NCBI RefSeq assembly: GCF_001542905.1
Contig: NZ_LOAJ01000001.1
Span: 558,001 to 622,000 of the forward strand
Length of the DNA stretch: 64,000 nt
Source: Halorubrum aethiopicum
GTDB taxonomy: Archaea; Halobacteriota; Halobacteria; Halobacteriales; Haloferacaceae
Reading direction: 5' to 3'
The notes under the pieces were generated by a model. The model was not told the origin of the DNA. It did no database searches and saw nothing but the letters and a program-made list of their open reading frames with translations. Made by a program: the position numbers and the translations under genes. Position 1 is the stretch's first letter. Every line of letters starts with the position of its first letter. Positions 17,162-27,053 of the stretch are shown here, one piece after another.

Positions 17162-19851
17162 GGTTCGACCGGATCCGGCTCTCGAACTTCAAGCCGTACG
17201 GCGACGCCGACCTCCGGCTCTCCGAGGGCGTCACCGTCATTCACGGGATCAACGGGAGCGGCAAGTCGTCGCTGCTCGAGGCCTGCTTCTTCGCGCTGTA
17301 CGGCTCCAAGGCGCTGGAGGGAACCCTCGAGGACGTGATCACGAACGGCGAGGAGGAAACGGAGGTGGACCTCTGGTTCACCCACGACGGCGTCTCGTAT
17401 CACGTCGAGCGGCGGCTCCGCCGATACGACGACCGCGTCGACCACGACTGTTCCCTCGAGACGACCGGCGGCGGCGACGCGACGCGAGACGGCGCGACGG
17501 CGGTGAGGCGGTTCGTGACCGAGCTGCTTCGGATGGACGCCGACGCGTTCGTCAACTGCGCGTACGTCCGACAGGGCGAGGTGAACGCGCTCATCAACGC
17601 CACGCCGAGCCAGCGTCAGGACGTGATAGACGACCTCCTCCAGCTCGGCACGCTCGAGGAGTATCGCGAGCGCGCGGGCGACGCCCGCCTGGGTGTGGAG
17701 GACGTGTTGAACGCGAAGCGGGCCGTCCTCGAGGAGAAGGAGACGCGGATCGAGCGGAAGGAGGGGGAGGACCTCCACGAGCGGCTCAACGGGCTCGAGA
17801 GCGACCTCGGCGAGGTGACCGACCGGATCGAGCACTACGAGACCCAGCGGGAGCGCGCGAGGGAGACGCGGGAGGCGGCGGCCGAGACGCTCGAGACCCA
17901 CGAGGAGAAACGGTCCGAGCTGGCGGCGGTCGAGGAGGACGTCGAGTCGATCGAGACGGCGATCCGCGAGACCGAACGCGACCGCGAGGACCACCGGGAG
18001 GCGATCCGCGAGACCCGCGAGCGCGTCGCGGAGCTCGAGTCGGCGATCGACGACCGGCTCGACGCGGCCGGGCTCGAGGTCGCGACCGACGAGGCGATGG
18101 CGGCGCGCCGCGAGGAGCTCGACGACCGGGAGGCGGAGATCCGCGAGGAGCTCGACGACCGGCGGGTGAGAGCCGAGGCGTTCCGCAACCAGGCGACCAA
18201 CCTCGCGGCGAAGGCGGACGACCTCGCCGAGCGCGCCGACGGGCTCGAGGAGGAGGCCGAGGAACTCGCCGAGGCGGCCGACGCGGCAGAGCGGGAGGCC
18301 GACGAGCGGGAGACCTCGATCGAGGAGCTCCGCGAGGAGGCCGAGACGCTCCGCGAGCGGTTCGAGACGGCCGACGCCGACGTCGACCGCGAGGGCGTGA
18401 CCGACCGCCGCGAGACGCTGCGGGAACGCCGCGGAGAGATCCGCGAGCGGATCGCGGGGCTGGAGACGGAGCTGAAGAACGCCCGCGAGCGCGTCGCGGA
18501 GGCCGAGGAGCTGCTCGCCGCCGGCAAGTGTCCCGAGTGCGGCCAGCCGGTCGAGGACGCCCCCCACGCGACGGGGATCGAGGAGGACCGCGAGCGGGTC
18601 GGGGAGCTGGAGGGGAAACTGGAATCCGCGCGCGAGCGGGCGAGCGACCTCGACGAGCGGCTCGCGGAGGTCGACGCGCTCGCGGACGCGGCCGAGCGGC
18701 TCGCGGAGATCGACGAGACGACCGGGATCCTCGAGGAGCGGGCCGCGGAGAAGCGCGAGGCGGCGACCGAAAAGCGCGAGGCGGCGACCGAAAAGCGCGA
18801 GGCGGCGACCGAAAAGCGCGAGGAGGCCGAGTCGACGCGGGAGGTCGCCGAGGAGAAACGCGAGGAAGCGACGGCGACCGCGGAGCGGGTCGCGGAGTTG
18901 GAGGAGGCGCTCGAGCGCGTCGCGGACGCCCGCGGGGCGGTCGACGCGGTCGAGAAACGGCTCGCGGAGATCGAGGAGCTGGAGGCGGAGATCGAGCGAC
19001 GACGCGAGAAGCGCGCGGACCTGGAGGCCGTGAACGACGAGCGCCGCGACCGGCTCGCGGACAAGCGCGAGCGACGCGACGAGCTTCGCGAGGCGGTCGA
19101 CGAGGAGGCGGTCGAGGCCGCACGCGAGCGGAAGGAGGACGCCGAGGAGTACCTCGAGCGGGTCGAAGCGGAGCTCGACCGGCTCGACGAGCGGCGGACC
19201 GAACTCCAGAACGCGATCGGCGGGGCGCGCGGCGAGATCGAGGCGTTAGAGGAGCTCCGCGAGGAGCGCGAGGCGCTCGCCGAGACGGTCGCGGCGCTCG
19301 AGTCGCTCCACGAGGAGACGACGGAGCTGGAGGCGACCTACGGCGACCTCCGCGCGGAGCTGCGCCAGCGCAACGTCCGGGAGCTCGAGCGCACGCTCAA
19401 CGAGACGTTCGAGCTGGTGTACGGCAACGACGCGTACTCGCACATCGAGCTCGACGGCGAGTACGCGCTCACGGTGTACCAGAAGGACGGGGAGGCGCTC
19501 GACCCCGAGCAGCTCTCGGGCGGCGAGCGGGCGCTTTTCAACCTCTCGCTGCGCTGTGCGATCTACCGGCTGCTCGCGGAGGGGATAGAGGGGGCCGCGC
19601 CCACACCTCCGTTGATCCTCGACGAGCCGACCGTCTTCCTCGATTCCGGACACGTCTCCCGGCTCGTCGACCTCGTCGAGGAGATGCGCGGGTTCGGCGT
19701 CAAACAGATCGTGATCGTGAGCCACGACGACGAGCTGGTGGGGGCCGCGGACGAGCTCGTGACCGTCGAGAAGGACCCGCGGACGAACCGCTCGACCGTC
19801 ACTCGCGAGGACGCCGCCGGGGTCGACATCGCGTCGCTCGCGGACGACTGA
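17158..19851 (+). CDS. rad50: DNA double-strand break repair ATPase Rad50
   Basis: This 897-residue SMC-like ATPase bridges DNA ends with Mre11. Walker A INGSGKSS lies near residue 37. A long coiled coil of Arg/Glu/Ala heptads (about 170-750) is interrupted by the zinc hook CPECGQPV near 460. The C-lobe has the signature [14 protein letters not shown] (near 785) and Walker [13 protein letters not shown] (near 825). The start is the GTG that overlaps the mre11 stop. The coil contains an in-frame 21-base repeat, and the last 15 codons lie in a tandem duplication. Confidence 0.95.
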   Translation: MRFDRIRLSNFKPYGDADLRLSEGVTVIHGINGSGKSSLLEACFFALYGSKALEGTLEDVITNGEEETEVDLWFTHDGVSYHVERRLRRYDDRVDHDCSLETTGGGDATRDGATAVRRFVTELLRMDADAFVNCAYVRQGEVNALINATPSQRQDVIDDLLQLGTLEEYRERAGDARLGVEDVLNAKRAVLEEKETRIERKEGEDLHERLNGLESDLGEVTDRIEHYETQRERARETREAAAETLETHEEKRSELAAVEEDVESIETAIRETERDREDHREAIRETRERVAELESAIDDRLDAAGLEVATDEAMAARREELDDREAEIREELDDRRVRAEAFRNQATNLAAKADDLAERADGLEEEAEELAEAADAAEREADERETSIEELREEAETLRERFETADADVDREGVTDRRETLRERRGEIRERIAGLETELKNARERVAEAEELLAAGKCPECGQPVEDAPHATGIEEDRERVGELEGKLESARERASDLDERLAEVDALADAAERLAEIDETTGILEERAAEKREAATEKREAATEKREAATEKREEAESTREVAEEKREEATATAERVAELEEALERVADARGAVDAVEKRLAEIEELEAEIERRREKRADLEAVNDERRDRLADKRERRDELREAVDEEAVEAARERKEDAEEYLERVEAELDRLDERRTELQNAIGGARGEIEALEELREEREALAETVAALESLHEETTELEATYGDLRAELRQRNVRELERTLNETFELVYGNDAYSHIELDGEYALTVYQKDGEALDPEQLSGGERALFNLSLRCAIYRLLAEGIEGAAPTPPLILDEPTVFLDSGHVSRLVDLVEEMRGFGVKQIVIVSHDDELVGAADELVTVEKDPRTNRSTVTREDAAGVDIASLADD
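18751..18813 (+). repeat. 21-bp tandem repeat coding coiled-coil heptads in Rad50
   Basis: Three identical 21-base units (18751-18771, 18772-18792, 18793-18813), with a fourth diverging after 10 bases, encode KREAATE. Each unit is exactly one heptad, so copy-number change lengthens the coil by whole turns without breaking phase. Confidence 0.9.
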
Positions 19852-20128
19852 GTCGGAAGGGAAATCGAAGACGAAGGGACGGCCGAAGCGGACGACCGAA
19901 ACGACCGACGCGTCCGTGGTGGCGCGCCTCCGAGCGGCCCGGAAGCTGTGAGGAGCCCGCGAGGTCGCCGCCGGGGTCGACATCGCGTCGCTCGCGGACG
20001 ACTGAGTCGGAAGGGAAATCGAAGACGAAGGGACGGCCGAAGCGGACGACCGAAACGACCGACGCGTCCGTGGTGGCGCGCCTCCGAGCGGCCCGGAAGC
20101 TGTGAGGAGCCCGCGAGGTCGCCGCCGG
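19804..20128. repeat. 154-bp tandem duplication at the 3' end of rad50
   Basis: A 17-base motif, CGCGAGG(A/T)CGCCGCCGG, recurs at 19804, 19958 and 20112, exactly 154 bases apart. The sequence between the motifs is identical in the two full units. Unit 1 holds the last codons and stop of rad50; unit 2 repeats them as an orphan stub ([14 protein letters not shown] then stop) outside the gene. It looks like a recent unequal exchange or replication slip between the short motifs. Confidence 0.9.
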
Positions 20129-20597
20129 CTTCCGCCGTCGGCTGCGGGAGACGCGCAGCGCCTCGCCGTCGCGAGGACGACGGCGGCCGCGCAGTAAGCA
20201 CCGTAGCGAGGGAGACAGCGACCGAGCGGGGAGCGTGGTTCGAAACGGCTCAGCCGTTTCGTCATTGTCGGACTGCGTCCGGCTAGGGGTCAGATTCCGA
20301 GGCGTTCTGACGACATCGCCAAAGGCACCTCTCACCGTTTCGAACGACGGCAAGGATCCCGAGTCCTCACGACTGGGGCTTTGGACGTGTTCACCGCGCT
20401 AGCAACGATCGCAGTTGTATCGCTCGGATCTCCGTTGAAACGCCCGTGCCGCTGGCACCCGAAACGTAACGCTTTTTTTCACTCGAAACCTTACCGAAAG
20501 GATCCGATTCCCGCGAACGTACACACATGTATTCGTACCAACCAAACCACTTATGGATCCGATACTACACGGTCGATCCGTCACTGAGCGATCCGAC
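19852..20597. other. 746-base intergenic region after rad50
   Basis: It contains the rest of the 154-bp duplication, repeat copy B (about 20180-20410) and an A/T-richer promoter stretch (20440-20590) with TTTTTTTCACTCG and ACCAAACCACTTATGG ahead of the membrane protein gene. No coding gene is supported. Confidence 0.7.
20180..20410 (+). repeat. Structured intergenic repeat, copy B (5' arm missing)
   Basis: It has the apical block (GCAGTAAGCACCGTAGCGAG), one hairpin of the double module (20241-20261), the 3' arm CCTCACGACTGGGGCTTTG (20365-20383), the constant 5-base gap and the conserved tail (20389-20410). The 5' arm with CAAAGGGGCAG is absent; its place is taken by the duplicated rad50 end. 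So this copy cannot form the long hairpin. Confidence 0.7.
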
Positions 20598-21197
20598 ATG
20601 TCACTTGCCGACGCACACAGACCGTCGACCCGTCGCGAACGGTACCGTCTGATGGCCGACGCCGCGAGCCGACCGTTCGCGGTCGGCGCGATCGCGGTCC
20701 CCCTTCTCTTGCCCGTCCTCGGCTACCTCTCCGGCGACGTCCGGGCCATGTTCACCGTCCACCTCTTCCTCGGCGCGTTCTGGTTCGGCACCGCGGTGCT
20801 CGGCGCGGTCGTCCTGGGTCCCGTGATGGGGTCGCTCTCCGAGGGGGCGAACGTCGAGTTCGCCGAGGGGTTCGTTCCGAAGATGAACCTCCTCATGGAG
20901 CCGGTCTCGCTCGGGGTCGTGGGCTCCGGGATCGGGCTCGCCTCGATGATGGGGCTTCTGGCCTCGCCCTCGCCGTCGCTGTGGGCGGCGCTCGTGCTCG
21001 CGGCCGCGCTGCTCGTGCTCGGGTTCGGCCCGCTCCACGCGTTCACCTCCGGGATGTTCGACGAGATCGCCGCCGAGGACACCGACCACGAGCGGCTCGC
21101 CGAGTTGAACAAGAAGTACGGGATGTTGAGCATGGTCGAACTCCTCCTGATGATCGCCATCCTCGGGACGATGTCCGGGATCCGCTGGGGATTCTGA
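20598..21197 (+). CDS. Integral membrane protein of unknown function
   Basis: This 199-residue protein has about five membrane segments (near residues 23-43, 48-70, 95-118, 122-145 and 172-192). A conserved-looking cytosolic stretch, DEIAAEDTDHERLAELNKKY, lies before the last segment. The overall plan resembles DUF2269/CopD-like membrane proteins, but no haem or copper ligands are evident. The ATG at 20598 starts before the first charged segment; an upstream ATG (20553) would add a polar head and sits in the promoter. Function unknown. Confidence 0.7.
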   Translation: MSLADAHRPSTRRERYRLMADAASRPFAVGAIAVPLLLPVLGYLSGDVRAMFTVHLFLGAFWFGTAVLGAVVLGPVMGSLSEGANVEFAEGFVPKMNLLMEPVSLGVVGSGIGLASMMGLLASPSPSLWAALVLAAALLVLGFGPLHAFTSGMFDEIAAEDTDHERLAELNKKYGMLSMVELLLMIAILGTMSGIRWGF

Positions 21198-21267
21198 CGC
21201 GGTCGTCAGATCCCGCCCGCTCGTCCGAATTCCACACGTACTTATCCGCCACCGCTCACGGACGCGT

Positions 21268-22203
21268 ATGGATCTCGCCGACTCACGCGTGCTGGTCACG
21301 GGCGGGGCGGGGCTCGTCGGGAGCCACCTCGCGGCCCGGCTCCTCGAGGCGGGCGCGACCGTCCGCGTCGCCGACGACCTCTCGAAGGGCGACCGCGACC
21401 GCGTCCCCGAGGAGGCCGAGTTCGTCGAGGCGGACGTGACCGACCCCGACGACGTCGCGGCGGTCGTCACCGCCGACCTCGACGTCGTCTTCCACTTCGC
21501 CGCGTACACGGACACGAACTACGACGACGACCGCGAACTGTTCGAGGCGAACACCGAGATGACGTACAACGTCTTAGAGCGGGTGGCCGAGGTCGGCGTC
21601 GACCGCTTCGCGTTCACCTCCTCGTCGACCGTCTACGGGGAGGCCCCCCGCCCGACGCCGGAGGACCACGCCCCGATGGAGCCGATCTCCATCTACGGCT
21701 CCTCGAAGCTCGCCGACGAGGCGCTGATCTCCACGTACGCCCACTCCTACGGGGTTCAGTCGTGGGTGTTCCGGTTCGCGAACATCGTCGGTCCCCACCA
21801 GCGCGGCAACGTGATCCCCGACTTCATCGAGAAGCTCGAGGAGGACCCGACCGAACTCGAGATCCTCGGCGACGGCCGCCAGGAGAAGTCGTACATGCAC
21901 GTCACCGACTGCGTCGACGCGATCCGCCACGTCGTCGAGCACGCGGACGACGACCTCAACGTCTACAACCTCGGGACCCGGACGACGACCTCCGTCACCC
22001 GGATCGCGGACGTCGTGAGCGAGGAGCTCGGCGTGGATCCGGAGTACGACTACACCGGCGGCGACCGCGGCTGGACCGGCGACGTGCCGAAGATGCGCCT
22101 GTCGATCGAGAAACTCGCCGCCCTCGGCTGGGAGCCGTCCATCGAGAGCGACGAGGCGGTCCGGCGCGCGGCGCGACAGCTGATCGACGAGATCGTCGAG
22201 TGA
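21268..22203 (+). CDS. NAD-dependent sugar epimerase/dehydratase
   Basis: This 311-residue extended short-chain dehydrogenase has the nucleotide-binding motif VTGGAGLVGSHLAARLLEAG at residues 9-28, a catalytic Ser/Tyr-x3-Lys (YGSSK, near 147) and substrate-loop residues typical of UDP-glucose/galactose 4-epimerases or dTDP-glucose dehydratases. It acts in the cytosol on a nucleotide sugar, presumably for cell-surface glycans; the exact sugar cannot be read from sequence. TACTTATCC (21239-21247) is a fitting TATA box about 25 bases before the ATG. Confidence 0.88.
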   Translation: MDLADSRVLVTGGAGLVGSHLAARLLEAGATVRVADDLSKGDRDRVPEEAEFVEADVTDPDDVAAVVTADLDVVFHFAAYTDTNYDDDRELFEANTEMTYNVLERVAEVGVDRFAFTSSSTVYGEAPRPTPEDHAPMEPISIYGSSKLADEALISTYAHSYGVQSWVFRFANIVGPHQRGNVIPDFIEKLEEDPTELEILGDGRQEKSYMHVTDCVDAIRHVVEHADDDLNVYNLGTRTTTSVTRIADVVSEELGVDPEYDYTGGDRGWTGDVPKMRLSIEKLAALGWEPSIESDEAVRRAARQLIDEIVE

Positions 22204-22261
22204 GCGGCTACCGCGTCCCCTCCCGTCGGAACGCCTATGGTCGCGGTCCGGCGATCCGTGG

Positions 22262-22663
22262 ATGATGATCCCGTCAACGTGGTATCCGGACCGCCCGCCG
22301 ACGTGGACCGACGTGCTCGTCGGCGTTCTGGTCCTGCTCTGGATACCGATCAACCTCGGGTCGCTCCGGACGATCCACTGGAGTTGGGTGGTCGGCGGCG
22401 CGGCGATAGGCGTGGTTTCGGTCGGCCCGCTCGCCAACTCACGGGGCGGGAAACGGGTCGGAGCGTGGTTCCGGGGGATCGGCGTCGGGGGACGGATCGC
22501 CGTCGTCCTCTCGTTTGCCGCGGCCGTCTGGATCGCGAGCAACCGGGTCGACGTCTCGAGCGAGATCGTCACCAGCGCCGCGGGCGGGTTCATGGTCTCG
22601 TTGGGGCTGTTCCTTCTCGCGTATCTGATCCGTTGGGGCGAGGTCCGGAGGAGAGACGAGTAG
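22262..22663 (+). CDS. Small membrane protein, unknown
   Basis: This 133-residue protein has about four hydrophobic segments (WTDVLVGVLVLLWIPINLG; WVVGGAAIGVVSVGPLA; IAVVLSFAAAVWIA; GFMVSLGLFLLAYLI) and a basic/acidic C-terminus. ATG codons exist at both 22262 and 22265. I do not recognise a family. It lies between the epimerase and argS on the same strand, 58 bases after the epimerase. Confidence 0.6.
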   Translation: MMIPSTWYPDRPPTWTDVLVGVLVLLWIPINLGSLRTIHWSWVVGGAAIGVVSVGPLANSRGGKRVGAWFRGIGVGGRIAVVLSFAAAVWIASNRVDVSSEIVTSAAGGFMVSLGLFLLAYLIRWGEVRRRDE

Positions 22664-22754
22664 TCGCCGTCGGTTTCGTTTCCCCGCGGGATCACGCCGA
22701 TCCCTCCCGAGCCGCTTCGGAAGGCCCTTTTAATCCGCCGGTCGAACGGACGGT

Positions 22755-24554
22755 ATGTTCAGACAGTTCCGGTCGGAGGTCGAGGCGGCGCTTTCCGACG
22801 CGCTCGCCGCCCTCGATCTCCCGACCGACGACCTCGGCATCGAACGCCCGCCGGACGAGATGGACGCGACGCTCGCCTCCAGCGTCGCCTTCCGGCTCGC
22901 GGGCGAGGTCGGCGACGCCCCGCCGAACGTCGCGAGCGACGTCGCCGGGGCGATCGACGTCTCCCCCTACGACTACCTCGTCTCCGTCGACACCGCCGGA
23001 CCGTACGTCAACTTCCACGTCGGGGATCGCTACCTCGCGGACACCCTCGCGGCCGCGGCCGGAAACGAGACGTACGGCGTCCTCCCCGACCGGGACACGA
23101 GCGTCGTCGTCGAGCACACGAGCGCGAACCCCACGGGGCCGGTCCACGTGGGTCGCGCACGCAATCCGATCGTCGGCGACGCGGTCGCGAACGTCCTCGA
23201 GTACGCCGGCTACGACGTGGACCGCCACTACTACGTCAACGACGCGGGCCGTCAGATGGCGGTGTTCACCTGGGCGTACGAGACGTTCGACGAGTCGGAC
23301 CTCGAGGAGGAGCCCGCCCGCGACCGCGCCGAGTACGACCTCGTGCGCTACTACCGCCGGGGGAACGCCTACCTCGAGGAGGCCGACGCCGACGCGGTCG
23401 AGGCCGCAGAGGCCGAGATCCGGTCGATCCTCCAGGGGTTGGAGGCGGGCGACGAGGAGACCTACGAGCGCGTCGGCGAGGTCGTCGACGCGGTGCTCGG
23501 CGGCATGAAGGACTGCCTCGCCCGGCTGCCCGCGGAGTTCGACGAGTTCGTGAAGGAGACGCGGTTCATGCGCGACGGCTCGACCGACGACATCGCGGCG
23601 CGGCTCAAGGAGACGGAACACGCCGTCTACGAGGAGGACGCCTGGCAGCTCGAGCTCGACGAGTGGGGGATCGACAAGAACCTCGTCTTCCTCCGCTCCG
23701 ACGACACCAGCCTCTACACCACCCGCGACCTGGCCCACCACGAGTGGAAGTTCGACAACTACGACCGCGCCGTGACCGTGCTCGGCGAGGACCACAAACT
23801 ACAGGCCGATCAACTGGGAGCAGCCCTCGAACTGCTCGGCAACGACACCGACGGGCTCGGTCACGTCATCTACTCGTACGTCAACCTGCCCGACGGGAAG
23901 ATGTCGACCCGGCAGGGGACCGGCGTCATGCTCGACGACCTGCTGGACGAGGCGATCGACCGCGCCCGCGAGGCGGTCGAGAGCCGGATGGACGACCGGA
24001 TCCGCGACGACGACCTCACCGACGAGGACGTCGAGCGCATCGCCCACCAGGTGGGGATCGGCGCGGTGCGGTACGACATCGTCTCCAAACAGCCCGCGAA
24101 GGCGATCACCTTCGAGTGGGAGGAGGCGCTCGACTTCGAGGCGCAGTCGGCCCCGTTCGTCCAGTACGTCCACGCGCGGTGTTGCGGGATCCTCGATGAA
24201 GCGGCCGACGCGGGGTTCGACGTGCCCGAGCCGGGCGACGCGTCCGCCTCCGGCGACGCCTTCGACGCCGACGCCGCGGCCCTCGAGACCGAGGAGGCCG
24301 AGACCCTGCTGCGGGAGGTCGCGCGCTTCCCCGCAGTGATCGAGTCGGCCGCCGAGGACTTGGAGCCGCACACGATCGCGACGTTCACCCGCGAGTTCGC
24401 GGACGCGTACAACGCCTTCTACCGCGAGTGTCCGGTGGTGACCGCCGAGAGCGACGAGCTTCGGGACGCCCGGCTCGCGCTCGTCGCGGCCGCGCGATAC
24501 ACGATGGCGAACGCGCTCGACGCGCTCGGCGTCTCCGCGCCCGAGTCGATGTAG
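22755..24554 (+). CDS. argS: Arginyl-tRNA synthetase
   Basis: This 599-residue class I synthetase charges tRNA-Arg. The HIGH motif is [12 protein letters not shown] near residue 125. The KMSK equivalent is KMSTRQGTG near 380, the variant usual in this enzyme. The N-terminal Arg-tRNA-synthetase domain (about 1-100) and the C-terminal DALR anticodon-binding domain (from about 470, ending [14 protein letters not shown]) are complete. CTTTTAAT at 22727-22734 is a TATA box for a leaderless ATG at 22755. Confidence 0.95.
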   Translation: MFRQFRSEVEAALSDALAALDLPTDDLGIERPPDEMDATLASSVAFRLAGEVGDAPPNVASDVAGAIDVSPYDYLVSVDTAGPYVNFHVGDRYLADTLAAAAGNETYGVLPDRDTSVVVEHTSANPTGPVHVGRARNPIVGDAVANVLEYAGYDVDRHYYVNDAGRQMAVFTWAYETFDESDLEEEPARDRAEYDLVRYYRRGNAYLEEADADAVEAAEAEIRSILQGLEAGDEETYERVGEVVDAVLGGMKDCLARLPAEFDEFVKETRFMRDGSTDDIAARLKETEHAVYEEDAWQLELDEWGIDKNLVFLRSDDTSLYTTRDLAHHEWKFDNYDRAVTVLGEDHKLQADQLGAALELLGNDTDGLGHVIYSYVNLPDGKMSTRQGTGVMLDDLLDEAIDRAREAVESRMDDRIRDDDLTDEDVERIAHQVGIGAVRYDIVSKQPAKAITFEWEEALDFEAQSAPFVQYVHARCCGILDEAADAGFDVPEPGDASASGDAFDADAAALETEEAETLLREVARFPAVIESAAEDLEPHTIATFTREFADAYNAFYRECPVVTAESDELRDARLALVAAARYTMANALDALGVSAPESM

Positions 24555-24666
24555 GGCGGGGTCGCCTCACGTCGCGAGCGCCGCCGTCGCCGGCCGGGAT
24601 CGCGGTCGTCTCGCGGTGACCCGGAGGTCAAAGGTTACTTACACGCGCCACGCCGTAGTGGAGACA

Positions 24667-25917
24667 ATGAGTAGCGACGCCCAGCAGGCGAGCGAGGACC
24701 GGCGGAAGTACGAGTTCCGCAAGGTCATCGAGGAGCTCAAGGACTTCGAGGGCTCCGGCACGCAGCTCGTCACCATCTACATCCCCGAGGACAAGCAGAT
24801 CTCGGACGTGGTCGCCCACGTCACCCAGGAACACAGCGAGGCGTCCAACATCAAGTCCAAACAGACCCGGACGAACGTCCAGGACGCGCTGACCAGCATC
24901 AAGGACCGCCTCCGCTACTACGACACCTACCCGCCCGAGAACGGGATGGTGATCTTCTCCGGCGCGGTCGACTCCGGCGGCGGCCGGACCGAGATGGTCA
25001 CCCGGACGCTGGAGTCGCCGCCGAACCCCGTCCAGTCGTTCCGCTACCACTGCGACTCCGCGTTCCTCACGGAGCCGCTCGAACACATGCTCGCGGACTC
25101 CGGGCTCTTCGGACTCATCGTGCTCGACCGCCGCGAGGCCAACGTCGGCTGGCTCAAAGGCAAGCGCGTCGAGCCCGTCAAGTCCGCCTCCTCGCTCGTG
25201 CCCGGCAAACAGCGCAAAGGGGGCCAGTCAGCCCAGCGGTTCGCCCGCCTCCGGCTCGAGGCCATCGACAACTTCTACCAGGAGGTCGCGGGAATGGCCA
25301 ACGACCTGTTCGTCGACAAGCGCCACGAGCTCGACGGCATCCTCGTCGGCGGTCCCTCGCCGACGAAAGACGAGTTCCTCGACGGCGACTACCTCCACCA
25401 CGAGCTCCAGGACAAGGTGCTCGGCAAGTTCGACGTGGCCTACACCGACGAATCCGGGCTGAAGGACCTCGTCGACGCCGGCAGCGAGGCCCTCTCCGAC
25501 CAGGAGATCGTCGAGGACAAACGCCACATGGAGGAGTTCTTCGAGAACCTCCACACCGGCGAGGAGGCCACCTACGGCTTCGAGCAGACCCGGCGGAACC
25601 TGATCATGGGCTCCGTCGACCGGCTGCTCATCTCCGAGGACCTCCGGTCCGACGTGATCGTCTACGAGTGCCCCAACGGCCACGAGGAGTTCGAGGTCGT
25701 CGACTCGCGACACTCCACTCCCGACCACGAGTGTTCCGAGTGCGGCGAGGACGCGGCGGTCGACGAGCGCGAGGACGTCATCGAACACCTGATGGCGATC
25801 GCCGAACAGCGCGGGACCGACACCAAGTTCATCTCCACGGACTTCGAGAAGGGCGAACAGCTGCTCGACGCCTTCGGCGGCGTCGCGGGCATCCTCCGCT
25901 ACTCGACCGGCGTGTAA
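24667..25917 (+). CDS. prf1: Peptide chain release factor aRF1
   Basis: aRF1 recognises all three stop codons and triggers peptide release. The 416-residue protein has the stop-codon-reading NIKS motif (ASNIKSKQTRTNV near residue 60) and the GGQ loop (RKGGQSAQRF near 185). It also has the C-terminal domain with a Cys4 mini-zinc site (YECPNGHEEF; HECSECGED). I chose the ATG at 24667 for the usual MSSDAQQASEDRRKYEF start. It follows argS by 112 bases, with a GGTTACTTAC promoter-like stretch between them. Confidence 0.95.
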   Translation: MSSDAQQASEDRRKYEFRKVIEELKDFEGSGTQLVTIYIPEDKQISDVVAHVTQEHSEASNIKSKQTRTNVQDALTSIKDRLRYYDTYPPENGMVIFSGAVDSGGGRTEMVTRTLESPPNPVQSFRYHCDSAFLTEPLEHMLADSGLFGLIVLDRREANVGWLKGKRVEPVKSASSLVPGKQRKGGQSAQRFARLRLEAIDNFYQEVAGMANDLFVDKRHELDGILVGGPSPTKDEFLDGDYLHHELQDKVLGKFDVAYTDESGLKDLVDAGSEALSDQEIVEDKRHMEEFFENLHTGEEATYGFEQTRRNLIMGSVDRLLISEDLRSDVIVYECPNGHEEFEVVDSRHSTPDHECSECGEDAAVDEREDVIEHLMAIAEQRGTDTKFISTDFEKGEQLLDAFGGVAGILRYSTGV

Positions 25918-25947
25918 AGCGCCGAAACGCCTCCCGTTCTCGCCGTC

Positions 25948-26388
25948 CTACTGCTCCGGCTCCGCCGGTACCGCCGCGACCTCCAGACACGCGCAGGCGT
26001 CCGTCTCGGGGTCGAAACAGTCCGGACACTCGGGCTGGCGGTCGATGATCGTGTCGAGCCGATCGGCGACCGTGTCGTCGATGACCGCCTCCAGCTCGTG
26101 GGCCTCCTCGCGGAACTCCTCGACGGCCAGCACGTTCGCGAGGAAGCGCTCGATGATACAGTAGGTCTGGAGCGCGTCGCGCGCCTTCACGATCCCGTCG
26201 TCGGTGAGCCGGACCCCCTTGTACTTCTCGTGTTCGGCGAGCCCGCGCTCCTCGAGCTTGCCGATCATCTCGTTGGCGCTCGCCGGACTGACGCCGAGGG
26301 CGTCGGCGATCGACCCGGTCGAGGCGGGGCCGTCCTCCTGTTTCTGTACGACGTAGATCGTCTTGAGGTACTGGTCTGCGGTGTTCAC
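25948..26388 (-). CDS. DtxR-family metal-dependent transcriptional regulator (SirR/TroR-like)
   Basis: This 146-residue protein has an N-terminal winged helix (about residues 3-65: DQYLKTIYVVQKQEDGPAST, then GSIADALGVSPASANEMIGK) and the DtxR dimerisation domain with metal ligands (ERFLANVLAVEEFREEAHEL near 80-100). It lacks the SH3/FeoA-like domain. The C-terminus carries a Cys cluster (CPDC, CACLE) that may bind metal. Family members repress iron or manganese uptake genes when metal is bound. It lies 61 bases downstream of a ferritin-like gene on the same strand. It is a candidate, unproven, to bind the TTTAGG-N4-CCTAAA boxes at 38-48 kb. Confidence 0.9.
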   Translation of the reverse strand: MNTADQYLKTIYVVQKQEDGPASTGSIADALGVSPASANEMIGKLEERGLAEHEKYKGVRLTDDGIVKARDALQTYCIIERFLANVLAVEEFREEAHELEAVIDDTVADRLDTIIDRQPECPDCFDPETDACACLEVAAVPAEPEQ

Positions 26389-26449
26389 GGTTCGCCTCCC
26401 TCCGTTGTCGTCGGCCTCTTCGGTCCGCTCGTCGGCTCGGTGCTCCGGC

Positions 26450-26944
26450 TCATCGCCGCTCCATGACCTCCGTGACCTCGCTTACGCCCTCGGCCTCCTC
26501 CTCGCGGATCGCCTCCAGGGTGTCGAGCAGCTCGTCGCGGTCGACCGAGAACTCGGCGTCCGCGCCCTCGATCGCCTCGATGAGGTCGTCGTAGAACTTG
26601 TATGCGGTCTCCTCGTTACACAGCTGGTCGTACAACACGCCGTCGAAGTCGTCCGGCTGCGTCCGCCCGTACCGCGCGTCGACGAGCGACTCGATCTCGT
26701 CGAACGGGACGCTGTCGACGCCGAGCCCCTCGATGAGCCCCTCCAGCCGCGCGCGGTGCTCGGCGGACTCCTCGGCGGCGTCCGAGAGCAGGTTCTCGAC
26801 CTCCTCGTCGAGCTCCGCGTCGAGGCTCTCGTAGTGGTGGTGGGCCCGCGCCTCGACGACCTCCTCCAACACGATCCCGATCTGTAGCAGTCTGGCGAGC
26901 TGGTCGTCGGAGGTGATCCGCTGGCTGACGCTCACCTCGACCAC
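26450..26944 (-). CDS. Ferritin-like domain protein
   Basis: This protein of about 164 residues is all-helical with ferritin-like carboxylate/His patterns: IVLEEVVEARAHHHYESLDA (residues 23-42), EESAEHRARLEGL (near 60) and NEETAYKFYDDLIEAI (near 110). Such four-helix proteins can hold a di-iron centre. The GTG at 26944 is the start; there is no in-frame ATG upstream. It is followed by the DtxR-type regulator, which fits a role in iron handling. The exact activity (oxidase, storage, rubrerythrin-like) is not known. Confidence 0.75.
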   Translation of the reverse strand: MVEVSVSQRITSDDQLARLLQIGIVLEEVVEARAHHHYESLDAELDEEVENLLSDAAEESAEHRARLEGLIEGLGVDSVPFDEIESLVDARYGRTQPDDFDGVLYDQLCNEETAYKFYDDLIEAIEGADAEFSVDRDELLDTLEAIREEEAEGVSEVTEVMERR

Positions 26945-27053
26945 CCGTCGCCGTTCGATACGCCCGTTCGCATGGTGTCACGTCGGGGCCTCCCCGACTT
27001 AAGCGGTTCCCTCGGGGATCGATTTATGCCGCCCACCCGCGAGGAGGGTTTCC

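Noticed and set aside
18751-18813. Regular repeats considered as a CRISPR array
   Set aside because: Units are contiguous without spacers and lie in frame inside rad50.
16974-20105. A 1043-codon open frame over mre11-rad50
   Set aside because: It is an out-of-frame shadow of rad50, rich in Arg/Gly, with no family motif. High GC leaves long frames open.
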